Assembly (NCBI GenBank): GCA_943704525.1
Contig: CALSCQ010001073.1
Location: 1-37,093 of the forward strand
Length of the DNA: 37,093 bases
From: Pigoraptor vietnamica
Lineage: Eukaryota; Opisthokonta; Filasterea
Reading direction: 5' to 3'
Both the position numbers and the translations under genes were made by a program. The notes beneath the pieces are model-generated. The model was not told the origin of the DNA and made no database searches. It saw only the letters and a program-made list of their open reading frames with translations. Below, piece by piece: positions 24,812 to 37,093 of the stretch. How positions within the stretch are numbered: the first letter of the stretch is position 1; each line of letters starts with the position of its first letter.

Positions 24812-26469
24812 ATGGCCATCGAAAACTGGATGAACTGCGGGGCATGGGGGAACGAAAGCGCTTAGACGCGGCGGCAAGCGTCAAACGAGCGCACAAGTGG
24901 GAGAGGAGTGCGCATGTGCGATACCCACGTCGTCGTAGCTGAGGCTCGCAAAGCCCGACTGGCCGGTGGGGTCGCGCCGGCGGAACGACTCTGAGATGAA
25001 GCGCAGCTTGGCCGAGCACGCAATCTGCGGTGTCACGTGGCCTGTGAGCGATGCCGCCGTGTGCGACAGCGTGCGCGGCAACAAAGCGACGCACAGCGAC
25101 ACCCACGAAATCGTCGAAGGACACGGACGACTTGCCCTTGCGCGAGTAGCGGCGTGCAATAATCTCGGCGGCGCGCGGGCTGATGTTGAAGCCTGCGAGT
25201 GACAGTGGCGCATTAAATGCACATTCGCGCATCGCCGTTATGGGGCACTTGCTTGTACGGTGAAAGTGCGGTGCGGACAGAGCGAGCGAACGCGCGTGCG
25301 CGAGGGAGGGGGGCGACGTAAATGGTAGAGTCGCAGGCGACGCACCGTACGAGCGGATGGCCTCGTGCAGCTCGTTCGTCTCGATCGTGCCGCTGCGGTC
25401 GCGGTCGAAGCGCTGGAACGTCTGCTGCCACATTTGGATGGCGGCCCACAGCTGCTTGAACTCCTCAAAGCCCATCGTGCCCGACATGTCGCTGTTGCGC
25501 GAGTGGTGTTAAGAGTTGCGCACTCCAAAAATGAGTGCTCGTGCGAAAGAGTATGCGCGGTGAGGTGCAGACCACACAAACAGGCTCGATTTCTCCAATG
25601 ACGACGCATGCGCTTGCGGCGTGTGCATGCACTAAGGAGATGCGACGTGTGTGTGTGATAGCGAGAGCACGTGACTCGCGTGCAAAACACACCGATCGAG
25701 CATGAGGATCATGAGGCGCGCCGTGTCCACCGAAAACTGCGAGCGAAAGCCGTTTGAGACGCCGAAGTAGCTCCAGCCATGTGAGCGCTCATGCGACACA
25801 CACCTGGGAGTACGGACCAGCCACGCCAGACGCGGCGAGGCAGCGCTGCAACCTGCACACATTGGGACAGTCAGTGTGATGGCCCGGCGGACGCGAGCAT
25901 GCAAGGGCACCCACTCCTCGGCGTCAATCTGCCCGTCCGCCCCCGCGACCTGCGAGAAGTGCGCCCACAGGGGATCGGCGGCGGCCTGTCCCGGAGGGAA
26001 TGCAAACGCGGCGTTGCCCTGCGACGGCGTGAGTGAGCGAGTGGCCAGCGGTTGCGCGTTCCGATTGGGTCCGCGCGGCGCAGCGCTCACCTGGCCGGGG
26101 TTCACACCGGCGGGGCCGCCGTACGCGCCCGAGCCGTACGGTGCAGCGCCGGGGTATCCCGCGGGCGCGCCGTATCCCGGCATGGCCTGCTGGGGCATTC
26201 CCGGGGCGCCGTATGCGCCGGGGTACGCACCCTGCGACACATCGATTGTGAGCACGCGCGAGTGAGCATAGAATAGAAGCACTGCACGATGTCCATGTGC
26301 GCATGCTAGAGAAATGTCCCAATATGCGAGTGTAAACAAGTGGTACAAGTGTGCGCACGAGGACTGAGTGCGCGCGCAAGGAGGCCGTGGCACGCCCACG
26401 CAAGAAGTACAGTAGGCGACGATCCGCCCGCGGACATCAACTCACGGGCTGGCCTGGATAGTAGCTCAT
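24808..26469 (-). CDS. Sorcin/grancalcin-like penta-EF-hand protein (9 exons, 238 aa)
   Basis: Calcium-binding protein of the PEF family, cytosolic and calcium-dependently membrane-associated in relatives. Exons, in transcription order: 26446-26469, 26091-26231, 25915-26018, 25804-25852, 25693-25736, 25346-25491, 25192 down to 25107, 24929-25024, 24808-24834; all phases close. The start has a strong GCCACCATG context. Residues 1-55 are a Gly/Pro/Tyr/Ala-rich flexible head (YPGQP, GAYPGAYGAPG). EF1 is the sorcin-type VAGADGQIDAEELQRCL. EF2 (DRDMSGTMGFEE) and EF3 (DRDRSGTIETNE) are canonical 12-residue loops. EF4 is degenerate. EF5, ending [11 protein letters not shown], is the usual dimerisation hand. 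The last exon is only 27 nt. Sorcin is about 198 residues, so the excess is the N-terminal head. Confidence 0.95.
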
Positions 26470-26896
26470 GGTGGCGATCTGTCGTCGAAAGAAGTATGCG
26501 CCGAGTGCGTGTTACAGCGTGCGAGTGCGTTACAGCGTGCGTGCGAGTGCAATGCGCTGCGAAAACATGTGAACAAGAAAGTGCGTCCACGCACACAGTC
26601 AACAATGGGCTTGTCACGTGATCAAATAATAAGCGAGATCTCGGCAGGGTGCGCCTGTGAGATCTCGCAGCAGAGCGGAATCCCCGGCTTGCAGAGTGCC
26701 CACGTCAGCCACGCGCGCGCTTGCGCCGCGACTTAATGGGGCCAGCATGCACGCACACGCACACGCACACGCACACGCACACAGCGCATTCAACGCAAGT
26801 ACCAAGCGGCTCTGTTCCTGGCACAGGTTGAAAGACACTGCAGCTGATTGCAACCAGCGCTCCACTTGGCAGCGAAGGCAGAAACCAGTTACAGAC
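26470..26896. promoter_or_regulatory. Divergent intergenic region, penta-EF-hand / USP
   Basis: Contains CACGTG at 26615-26620, two perfect GAGATCTC palindromes at 26635-26642 and 26659-26666 (24 bp apart, little over two helical turns), and a (GCACAC)n-like repeat at about 26750-26785. No gene was recognised. The palindrome pair looks like a dimeric transcription-factor site; this is inference. Confidence 0.4.
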
Positions 26897-27685
26897 ATGG
26901 CCGCCGGCATCGAGAGCGACCGACGCGTGCTGCTCGCGATCGACGGCAGCGCACACAGCGAGCGCGCCTTCGAGTGGGCGAGGCGCAATTTTCTGAGGGA
27001 GGGCGACGTGCTCACCATCCTGCACGTGTATCCCCCCCCGGTGCTTCCGTCAATGTCCTTTGCCTGTGAGTATCACACACGCGCAGACGAATGGCACGAT
27101 CGACTGACGCTGTTGTTGTCCCTTTGGCGCAGACGGCTTCAATCTGCCGTACGATGTGTGGCAGAAGAATATCGAGCAGGTGAGTCCAGTCACTCCAGTT
27201 CTTGTTACCGGTGCTCCACTTGGGCCGCCACTGACACACGCGCCTGTTTCCCGCAGGCCATTGCCGAGGCGCGCGATCTCATCACCAAGTACGAACAGCG
27301 CTGCAAGGAGAGCAACGTGGGTTCTATTTCCATGCTCTGCAACCTGCAGAATCTCCCCAGAAAAAATGGCTCAATGACGTCACGCGCAGATTCGGTACCA
27401 GACGCTCCTGCTGCACGGCGCACCCGGCGAGATGATCTGCGCATCCGCGGAAGAGCTGAACCCCGTCGTGCTCATTCTCGGCAGCCGTGGACTGGGCGCA
27501 GTCAAGCGGTGCGTATTGATGCGAGCGCGTGTGTTTGAAGAGGCCGCTGAATCGAGCGTGACTTCACCGCCCCTCTACGCAGGACGCTTATTGGCTCTGT
27601 GAGCGACTACTGCACGCACAACTGCCCGTGCCCCGTGATTGTCATCAAGAACAAGGAGGAGGAGAAGGGCGGCAAGGGACAGTAG
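26897..27685 (+). CDS. Universal stress protein, UspA-type (5 exons, 165 aa)
   Basis: Single-domain USP of the HUP superfamily, a small ATP-binding stress protein. Exons: 26897-27065, 27133-27179, 27257-27316, 27390-27508, 27583-27685; phases close. The N-terminal strand RRVLLAIDGSAHSERAFEWA carries the usual D-G-S start of the fold. Near the C-terminus, GSRGLGAVKRTLIGSVS fits the ATP-binding motif G-x2-G-x9-G-[ST], followed by CPCPVIVIK. This argues for the ATP-binding subgroup. The C-terminal tail is lysine-rich (KEEEKGGKGQ). It is divergent from the penta-EF-hand gene and convergent with NDOR1 (148 bp between stops). Confidence 0.92.
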
Positions 27686-27833
27686 CCAGCAGGACCGGCG
27701 AGAGTAAAGGCGCAACGCACACAAGGCTTCTAGCTATCATTTTAGCCGCAGCCTCATAGGGCACACTTCGAGCGCTGGTTTTAGCGACACGCACAGCCGC
27801 AACGCATCGCAACAACGCAACGCCGCATAGCGA

Positions 27834-30341
<2,508 letters not shown>

Positions 30342-30789
30342 GGTTGCACTCGCGCCACTCACAGCGCGCGGTGCATCGCAACGGTCGCCGGAGAAAACGG
30401 CGCGTGGGAAGCGCACACGCAATTTGTCCGCAATGAGTTGGCGCGTGTGTTGTCGCAGACGTCGAGTGTGTGTACGCGTGCACGCTCTTCCGTGCGTGTT
30501 CGCAGCAATTTCTTTCACGTGTGGGGCGTTGCAGAGGTGCCGATTGCGCCTGCGATTGGCTGGCAGAACGGGCCAATCGGAGGTGGGGAAATCACGACCC
30601 CACGTGACCACACGTGACTGCGCAACTCGTGGCCGAGTGGAGCAGAGTGCAAGGGCTGGCAGTTGAATAGGACCGCAGTGAGAGGGATCTTCGCTTGCTG
30701 GGCGAGGGCCGTGCTGAATGACAAGTGTATAACGGGGAGGGCGCACACCGGGAGGATTAGAGGTTGAACGAGGAAACACACCCCCAGCC
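30342..30789. promoter_or_regulatory. Divergent promoter region, NDOR1 / ornithine-type carrier
   Basis: 448 bp. Contains CACGTG at 30516-30521, 30601-30606 and 30611-30616, the last two spaced exactly 10 bp. Opposed CCAAT-type sites lie at 30555-30559 (ATTGG) and 30573-30577 (CCAAT). This arrangement suggests a bidirectional promoter. No reading frame of note. Confidence 0.5.
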
Positions 30790-32230
30790 ATGACGGGGGG
30801 CGGGGAGGGCACCAGCGCCCTCGTCGAGGCTGCGAAGAGCATCGCGGCGGGGACGGTGAGCACGTGTGCGACAGACGCGCCCGCCTGCATCCGCACATGG
30901 CACGCAAAGCACACGGGAACGAAGCTGCTGGGCCATCTGTCGTCACAACCCTCTGAGGTCTTGTCTCACTGCGAGTCCCTGGGCAGGTGGCCGGCATGGT
31001 CAGCAAGACAATCGAGTACCCGCTGGATACGGTCAAGGTGCTGCTTCAGACGCAGAAGGCGGGGCCCTCGGGAATGCCGTACGCGGGGCCGATCGACTGC
31101 ATTCGCAAGGTGGTCCGCGCAGAAGGCATGGGCGCCCTGTACAGGGTACGTCACCAGTGTGCATTTGAGCGTGCATCACGTGTATGTGGGTGCGACAGGT
31201 ACGGCGGGCGTGCGTGTTGTGCGCGCGTATATGCTCGTTAAGTCGCCCCTTTCTCTCTCACGCACGAGTGGAGTCGATGGACACACGTCCATGATTTAAG
31301 CTGATCCGACATCTCACGCGCGCAGGGTCTGAGCGCGCCGCTGGCCGGCGCCATGATGGAGAACGCTGCCATTTTCACTGCGTTTCGGCAAATGCAGCTC
31401 CTCGTGCAGGACGACATCCGACAGCCGCTGGGCACGAAGCAGGCCTTCGCGTGCGGCGCCGGGGCGGGCGTCTTCTCCGCAACGGTGTTGTCGCCGATAG
31501 AGCTTATCAAGTGCCGCCTGCAGGTGCAGCAGGAGTCGGCGGGGCAAGGGCCGAAAAAGTACAAGGGCGCGCTCTCGTGCATTGCCGCCATTGCGCGGGA
31601 AGAGGGCTTGCGCGCCTTCTACAAGGGCTTTTCGGCGTGAGTGTTCTTGTTGCGTGGTGTGCCCGCCTCTCGCAGTGCGTTGGGAGAGGCGATGGGGGTT
31701 CAACCCCTATGACTGTCAAAGTGAGGTCTCCTGTGTTGGGTGGGCAAGTGTTGGGTGGGCCAGCCATTTTTTGACGTTACTGCTTGCGCGACAGGACCCT
31801 GCTGCGCGAAATACCCGGCAACGCATTTTGGTTTGGCACGTTTCACACGATATGCAATGCGATGACGCCCGAGGGGAAGTCGCGCGATGACCTCCCGCCG
31901 TACGTGCTCGTCGGCGCTGGCGCTGCCGCGGGTGCGCTTTACTGGGGTGTGCCGTACCCCGCGGACGCCGTCAAGTCGCGGATGCAGACGATGGCTCATC
32001 CGGGATCGCTCGTGTCTGTGTTCCGCGACATTGCGCGAGAGAGCGGAATTCGCGGCTTTTACGCAGGTACGGGACCAGTTGCCGTGCGTTCCTCTTGGCT
32101 GCGTCACGTGAGCGGTGTGCTGAGCGTGCGCCTCTCTGTCGCAGGGTGCGCCATTACGGTGGCACGCGCGGCGCCGAGCAATGCCGTGATATTCACTGTC
32201 TATGAACTGACGATGCGGTGGCTGGGGTAG
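30790..32230 (+). CDS. Mitochondrial carrier, ornithine/basic amino acid type (5 exons, 297 aa)
   Basis: Inner-membrane SLC25 carrier, most like the ornithine transporters Ort1/SLC25A15. Exons: 30790-30855, 30987-31145, 31326-31636, 31795-32066, 32145-32230; phases close. Three repeats carry the carrier signature as PLDTVKVLLQ, PIELIKCRLQ and PADAVKSRMQ. The ORT1-like context is VSKTIEYPLDTVKV, GAMMENAAIFTAF and SPIELIKCRLQVQQE. The length of 297 residues is normal and no targeting extension is seen, also normal. Substrate assignment is by resemblance only; carnitine/acylcarnitine-type carriers are close relatives. It is divergent from NDOR1 and convergent with BRX1 (114 bp). Introns 2 and 3 contain sequence similar to CBS intron 5. 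Confidence 0.88.
31262..31770. repeat. Intronic segments similar to CBS intron 5
   Basis: In intron 2, GGAGTCGATGG (31270-31280) and ATTTAAGCTGA (about 31294) match CBS intron 5 at 1853 and 1773. In intron 3, 31691-31730 aligns by eye with 1859-1898, around GATGGGGGTTCAACC and GTGAGGTCTC. Immediately after, TGTTGGGTGGGC occurs twice in tandem (about 31733-31761). The coding exon 3 lies between these segments. Confidence 0.5.
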
Positions 32231-32288
32231 GACCCCACGCCCGCACGTGCCCGAATCTGCCGCACTGTCGGTTCATGAAGCGACGCCG

Positions 32289-32335
32289 CCACGCACACAC
32301 GCACGCACGCAAACGCACACGCGAATCGTTCCGCA
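32289..32335. repeat. Short (CACGCA)n-like repeat between convergent genes
   Basis: CACGCACACACGCACG-type sequence occupies part of the 114 bp between the carrier stop (32230) and the BRX1 stop (32345). It may be transcribed in both 3' UTRs. Confidence 0.6.
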
Positions 32336-32344
32336 CACGACACT

Positions 32345-33839
32345 TCAGTCCTGCGCCTCAAAGACGGTGTCCAGCTCGGACTCGGGCAGTTTGGCGGCCT
32401 CCTTGCGCATGCGCGTGAGCTCTGCGGCGACCGAGCGGTTCTTGTACTTTGTCTCGAGGCGGCTCTTGACGAGCAGCCGGTACTGCGGGACTCAGCCAGT
32501 CAGCCCCATTGCAACAGCGCACGTGACCTTTCTTTCGTTCTGTCTTTCAAACAGCCGTACCTCGTTGGGTGACACGTAGCTGGGGTTCTCGTACAGCGTG
32601 GCGCCGCCAAAGCTGCCTCCAAAGATGCGAATGGGGTTGAGGGCAAAGCGGGGTCCGACCTCGGCGAGGGACGTCTCCGTCTTGCCGTGCTCGCCCGTCG
32701 TCTCGACAATCTGGTAGTTGCGGAACCACACGCGGCCGTCGGCGAGCGTGAAGCTTATCACGTGATCAAAGAAGGGCTTGCTCTTCGGGTGGCCGCGCGG
32801 CGTACCAAACACCTGAAGGCGAAAGGGGCGCTGAGTCGTAGCTTAAACGAAATGTGCGCGCACACACAAAACCCCGGTGTTCGCGTCTAGACGCGCACGC
32901 ACATATGATAGACCACACACAAAACAGGCACACAAACCGCCACACTCACACACACGCGCCACACTCACACACACGCGCCACACGCGCGCGCCGTCTACCT
33001 GAATGAACATCTCCTTGAGGAGGGCGAGGTGGGGCTCTGCGTCAAATGCGGCGTCGAACGAGAGGATTGGCCGCGATCCCTTGAGGCAGTTGCCCGTCAG
33101 CTTGAGCTCGTCCATCGTGTGTACTGCAACCGTGCAATCAGATGTCAGCGCCCCGCAACACTGTGAGAGCGACAACTGCATGTCCACACACGCCCTTCGA
33201 CCATGGCCAGAAAGGGCGCCCAACTGCGACACTCACTGTTCTCAACGTGGAACTTTGCCGACGGCCCGTGCGGCGTCCGCGACACCCACAAGTAGAGATC
33301 CTGCCGCTTGCGCATCTCGAAGAACACGCACCCGTTGCAGCTCTTAAGTTCGCAGACCTCATTGACCACGTGGAGGTTGTCCTTCTTGTCGAGCTTGACG
33401 TCTGTAAGCGACGCGCATGAGAGGCCGTTGCATGCCCACAACTGCAGTTGCGCACTCACCGGCCTTGCTGTGCGGCATCAGAGAGCGCATGTCGGTCATG
33501 AGATGACGCGCGCTGCGACAGAAAAAGGGTGTGGTTTAGCACACAGAGATACCGCGCGAATACCAAGCGCGCGCATCGTACGCACCGGTAGTTGATCCCC
33601 CGAGAGCAGAACACGAGCACTCGTTGCTTGTTGATATACTTCGTCTTCAACACTCGACCCCCCGCCGTTCCGTGCGTGGCATCGGCGCCATCGCTGCGCT
33701 CTGTCATTGAGGGCAGGAAAAGTGGGGTAAACGCACAGAGCCAGAGTTGCGGAATAGCGAAAGAGTACGCACCACTCGCATCCTTCTCCTCGGCTCCGTC
33801 AGAGGGCCGCGGTTTCTCTTGCTTTTTGCTGCGTGCCAT
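32345..33839 (-). CDS. BRX1: Ribosome biogenesis protein BRX1, Brix domain (7 exons, 304 aa)
   Basis: Nucleolar factor for 60S ribosomal subunit assembly. Exons, in transcription order: 33773-33839, 33586-33700, 33460-33512, 33237-33401, 32999-33123, 32561-32812, 32345-32482; all junctions are in phase. The N-terminus is basic and acidic by turns (MARSKKQEKPRP, then EEKDAS). The Brix domain reads INYRARHLMTDMRSLMPHSK, VNEVCELKSCNGCVFFEMRK, GPSAKFHVENIHTMDELKLT, GNCLKGSRPILSFD, then VFGTPRGHPKSKPFFDHV and PNEYRLLVKSRLETKYKNR, collinear with known BRX1. Length fits the family. It is divergent from the PPR-like gene. Confidence 0.96.
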
Positions 33840-34100
33840 TGTGCGAAAAATGCGCGACTTCGCACACACGACCAACTAAAAGCGCTGTTTTACACCCTAT
33901 AGAATGAGGCAAGTGGAGCCCGCACGTGTTGAGTGCCCGACCATTGCCACACCCCGGATGCACGACACAGCCACATCGCACACGCGCACCCTGCGAGTGA
34001 GCTTGTAAGCATTTCTCCCTACTGTCCCTTGTTCTCCACTACGCTGTAAGTGCCAGCACTCTGAAGGACGGGTTGACGCGCGCGCCTGCACAACACGCCG
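33840..34100. promoter_or_regulatory. Divergent promoter region, BRX1 / PPR-like
   Basis: 261 bp between start codons, with one CACGTG at 33923-33928. Nothing else was recognised. If the PPR-like gene starts at 34137 the region is 36 bp longer. Confidence 0.35.
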
Positions 34101-36439
34101 GTGGACTGGCTTGCGGGACGAGCCGCTCCGCTGGCGATGCACGCGGCCGCGCGGGCCCTGCGGCCGCAGCCGACTGCCGCGCTGTCGGGTGAGAGACTGA
34201 AAGAGGGCACGAAGCAGCCGCGCATGCATCACAGTCGCACTGGCGTCAACTCGACCCCTCATTCTGCGTCTGCATTCAATGCGACTGACCGTTTTGTCTG
34301 CGATCGCCCACAGGGTTACGGCGTGCATGGCTCCACTTTGCGATTGATCCGGCACCCTCGGCGCGCGCTGGCCGACCACGAGCCACTCCCGGTGCCGCAC
34401 GTGAGAGCAAGACGGCGCATTCGCTTCGGGTGGGTTGTGTGTGAGTGTTCGTCGGTGCTCAGACGCCTTGCTCAGCGACTGCGTGTGTGCGGCAGGCGGT
34501 CCTGGCGGCACAAGACAGGGCGCGCCGCGAACTCGCGCCGGCACGTGACAGGAGGGCAAGCCTCAAAGAGACTGTGCTGGCCGTCGCCGCGTGGGCGGAC
34601 GCACTCGATGCCACCGCCGGCCGCCACGCGCCTCTTGCGGTGGACACTGTGTATTGCGAGATTGCGCGCACGTGCGTGGCCGCGGGCGACGTTGCGCTGG
34701 GCGAGGCGGCGATATTGCAGCGGTGGCTCAAGAAGCACTGGGTGTGTGGCTGCATAGTAGCGTCACGCAACCCTTTCTTCGCTCGGCGCACGCAATAGTC
34801 CGCGGATGTCACAGCTCTCATGCCACGTTACCGCAGACTCCCGCCAAAAGGCGCGCGACCGTGCGTAGGCCAGCGCTTGCTGTGATCGAAGCGCATGCGG
34901 AGGCGGGAAATTTCGAGTCGGCCTTGCGGGGTGCGTGCTGCCGCAGCTGGTATGTTCGTTCGTTGTGACTTTTTCTTGATCTCACTCGGCATTTCTGCGT
35001 GGTTTGTGACAGTCGTGGCGGCTGTTGAGGCCGCGGGGCTCCCACTCGGCGTCGGCGGCCGCGCTCCCGTGATACGCGGATTGTGCAGGCGTGGGGATGC
35101 GCGCAAGGCGCTCGTTGTCCTTGACGAGGCGCTCTCGATGCGCCATGCACAGCACGAGAAGGTGGGCTCTGTGCCGCGCGGGATCTGCGACGACATTCTC
35201 GCTGCGGCGGCGCGTTCGAAGGCCGCCGACCGTTCCGACGCGCTACGAGCGGCCCTCGCAATGTACTCGCACACCGTGGGAATGGGCCCTTCGGCACTCG
35301 TGGTGCTCGCGAGTGCCGCAGGGTCCATTGCGGAGCTCCGAGCGCTCGTAAGCGACTTTGCAGCTCTCCCTGGCTTTGTGCACACGCCGGCGACGGTGGA
35401 AGCGGTCGTTGGCGCCTGCGTCCGGCTGGGCGACATTCGCGCAGGGCTGTATATGGCGCGCCTCACGTCGCAGACGAAGGGACGAGGGCCCCCCCTCGTG
35501 CCCTCCACGCAGTGCTTTGAGCTGCTCATTGACGCGTGCGCTCGCGAAGGGATGGATGGTGCGGCGCGGCGCTTGCTTGCGACGCTCACATCGCACGGCC
35601 GTGAGCCGACGCCGCGATCGCTGGCTTCGCTCGTGCGCGCATGCGGCAACGCGGGAAATGGGGCAGGCGTCACGGAAGCGTGGCGCCGCGTCCTGGAGCT
35701 CTCTGGCGGCCCGACGCGCGAGTGCCTTATCGCGCGGGTGCAGGCGTGCATTGCAATGGACGACCGCGCGCAGTTTGGTGCCGCACTCGCCGAATTGGCG
35801 GCGCGTTGTCGCGGGCGGTTGCCTTTGGGAGACATGCATGCGTTGCTTGGGGCGGCGATGCGGACGGGGCGGCCGTGGTACTCTGCGCGCATTCTCGCTG
35901 GAGTCTCTCTCGTTGGCCGGCCGACACGCACGACGTCGTTGATTCTGGCGCGAACGCTTCGTTCTCGTGGCGATGCGCTGTATCTCCCCGAATTTCTCGG
36001 CTGGCTTGTCGGCGCCGGCGTGCACGAGAGCGCGTTTGCCGTTGATACAATTGCGCCCGCTGTGCGCGCCGTGTTTGGTGCGGACGGAGCCACGCGCCTT
36101 GCCGTGGACGCACTGCAGTCTCTGTCTGTTGGACAGGCGGAAGGTATGCGCGCGCAAGTCGCTGTGAGCGCGCTATCGGACGCGCTGGAGACTGGCGCCG
36201 CGAGGGGCCTTGCTGGCGCGATGGGGGCGATTGTTCGGCAGCAAAAGAAGGGCGGACTGTATGCGGACGCGCAGCGGGCGGCGCATGCGGTGGACGGTGC
36301 CGTGCGCGCCGTGATTGGCTATAAGCGGCTTCGGGAGCGCTCGGACGCGCGGCGGGCGGCGGGCGGTACGTGGACGCCGGCGCTGTCCGGTGTGACGCTG
36401 GTGCGGCGGTTTGAGAGCGCCGGGAGTGCTGGGCGGTGA
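34101..36439 (+). CDS. PPR-like protein, probably organellar (5 exons, 656 aa)
   Basis: Exons: 34101-34188, 34314-34429, 34496-34741, 34837-34930, 35013-36439; phases close. The N-terminus is rich in Arg and Ala and poor in acidic residues (MHAAARALRPQPTAAL from the second Met at 34137), which fits a mitochondrial targeting peptide. Downstream are several helical-hairpin motifs of pentatricopeptide type, such as VIEAHAEAGNFESALR, VIRGLCRRGDARKALVVLDE, ELLIDACAREGMDGAARRLL and LASLVRACGNAGN. PPR proteins bind RNA in mitochondria or plastids; the exact target cannot be read. Motifs fade toward the basic C-terminus. Start ambiguity: 34101 or 34137. Confidence 0.65.
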
Positions 36440-36515
36440 GGGACGGTGCTGGTGCCGGCCTCCGTGACTTTTGCTCCAATGAACAGACTCATTTTGCAGT
36501 GGGTTCGAAAAGACG

Positions 36516-36599
<84 letters not shown>

Positions 36600-36731
36600 C
36601 AAAAAAAGGTCACGTGCAGTTGTGACGCAATCACGAGTGGCTTGCACAGTCAGCTGGTCAGGAGAGAAGGACATCTGTTTCTCCTTTCCCCTTCCCCCAC
36701 TTTTAGGCTGTTGCGGCGAGTGAACGAGAGA
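36440..36731. other. Intergenic region with an 82-bp poly-T tract
   Basis: An uninterrupted T run at 36518-36599 is followed by C and seven A, then CACGTG at 36611-36616, about 115 bp before the next start codon. The tract could be a promoter element, a retroposition scar or an assembly artefact. Confidence 0.6.
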
Positions 36732-36884
36732 ATGGGCCGCGTGGACCCCAGCTCCTTCTGTAACGCGGATGAGGTCGTCTCCCGGCACATCTCGCTCGAC
36801 GTGCGGGTTGACTTCGACCGGCACGTGCTTGCTGGCAGCGCTACCATCACTGCCGAGACCCTGACCAGCGGTGCTGCGGCTTTG
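36732..36884 (+). CDS. LTA4H: Leukotriene A4 hydrolase-type aminopeptidase, first exon only
   Basis: Start of an M1-family zinc metallopeptidase; 51 codons before the donor GTGCGT at 36885. The sequence begins MGRVDPSSFCNADEVVSRHI and continues LDVRVDFDRHVLAGSATITA, which matches the N-terminal beta domain of LTA4H-type enzymes (DPxSF, DEV, LDxxVDF, GSAT). The catalytic HExxH region would lie beyond the window, so catalytic competence cannot be judged. The first intron runs into a long GT microsatellite at the window edge. Confidence 0.8.
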
Positions 36885-36991
36885 GTGCGTTGCGTGTGCG
36901 TGCGTGCATGCCTGTGCTCCCTTCTTGTGTGTGACAGAGCATGCGAGTGTTGAGATGCTTCACGATGGCAGTACGTGTGCGTGCGTGCGTG

Positions 36992-36993
<2 letters not shown>

Positions 36994-37069
<76 letters not shown>

Positions 37070-37093
37070 TGTGTGTGTGCGCGCGCGCGTGTG
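36994..37093. repeat. (GT)n microsatellite in first intron of the LTA4H-type gene
   Basis: About 90 bp of GT dinucleotides, preceded by GTGCGTGC repeats and ending in GCGCGCGC at the window edge. The intron continues beyond the window. Confidence 0.95.

Noticed and set aside
34828-36093. A 421-codon antisense frame over the PPR-like exon
   Set aside because: Low-complexity Ala/Ser/Arg product; the plus strand has PPR-type motifs and closed splice phases.

Overview
The window is nuclear DNA of a GC-rich, intron-rich eukaryote, most likely a unicellular protist. I place the boundaries of 13 protein-coding genes (the last one partial) with about 85 introns, mostly 40-330 bp long. About 70 of the 85 donors I placed begin GTG (GTGCGT, GTGAGT, GTGGGT), not GTAAGT. 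A short CCCTAA array suggests TTAGGG-type telomeres. I cannot name the lineage. No tRNA, rRNA, transposon coding region or CRISPR array was seen. Frames and splice phases close without internal stops in all twelve complete models, so most exon boundaries should be near correct; start codons are less certain.

Layout, left to right: (1) cystathionine beta-synthase (+, 301-3516); (2) a CSC1/TMEM63-like membrane protein with an unusual N-terminal membrane extension (-, 3829-7866); (3) an SLC35F-type transporter (+, 8084-9436); (4) a type II membrane protein with a large beta-rich ectodomain (-, 9698-13019); (5) a predicted 1988-residue secreted cysteine-rich protein in 28 exons, built from a tandemly duplicated unit, which I do not recognise (+, 13591-22754); (6) an SRR1-like protein (+, 22977-24811); (7) a sorcin/grancalcin-like penta-EF-hand protein (-, 24808-26469); (8) a universal stress protein (+, 26897-27685); (9) the diflavin reductase NDOR1/Tah18 (-, 27834-30341); (10) a mitochondrial ornithine-type carrier (+, 30790-32230); (11) the ribosome biogenesis factor BRX1 (-, 32345-33839); (12) a PPR-like, probably organellar protein (+, 34101-36439); (13) the first exon of a leukotriene A4 hydrolase-type aminopeptidase (+, from 36732).

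Genes are packed tightly and almost strictly alternate in strand. Convergent pairs are separated by 114-312 bp, and in one case overlap by 4 bp at their stop codons. Divergent pairs share 217-571 bp of intergenic DNA, which nearly always carries the palindrome CACGTG. The genes do not form one pathway: CBS (sulfur amino acids), NDOR1 (cytosolic Fe-S assembly), the ornithine-type carrier and BRX1 are housekeeping. The most novel material is gene 5, the fused-looking CSC1 gene, and several intron features (telomeric repeat at a splice acceptor, a GT microsatellite starting at a donor, a repeat shared by introns of two genes).
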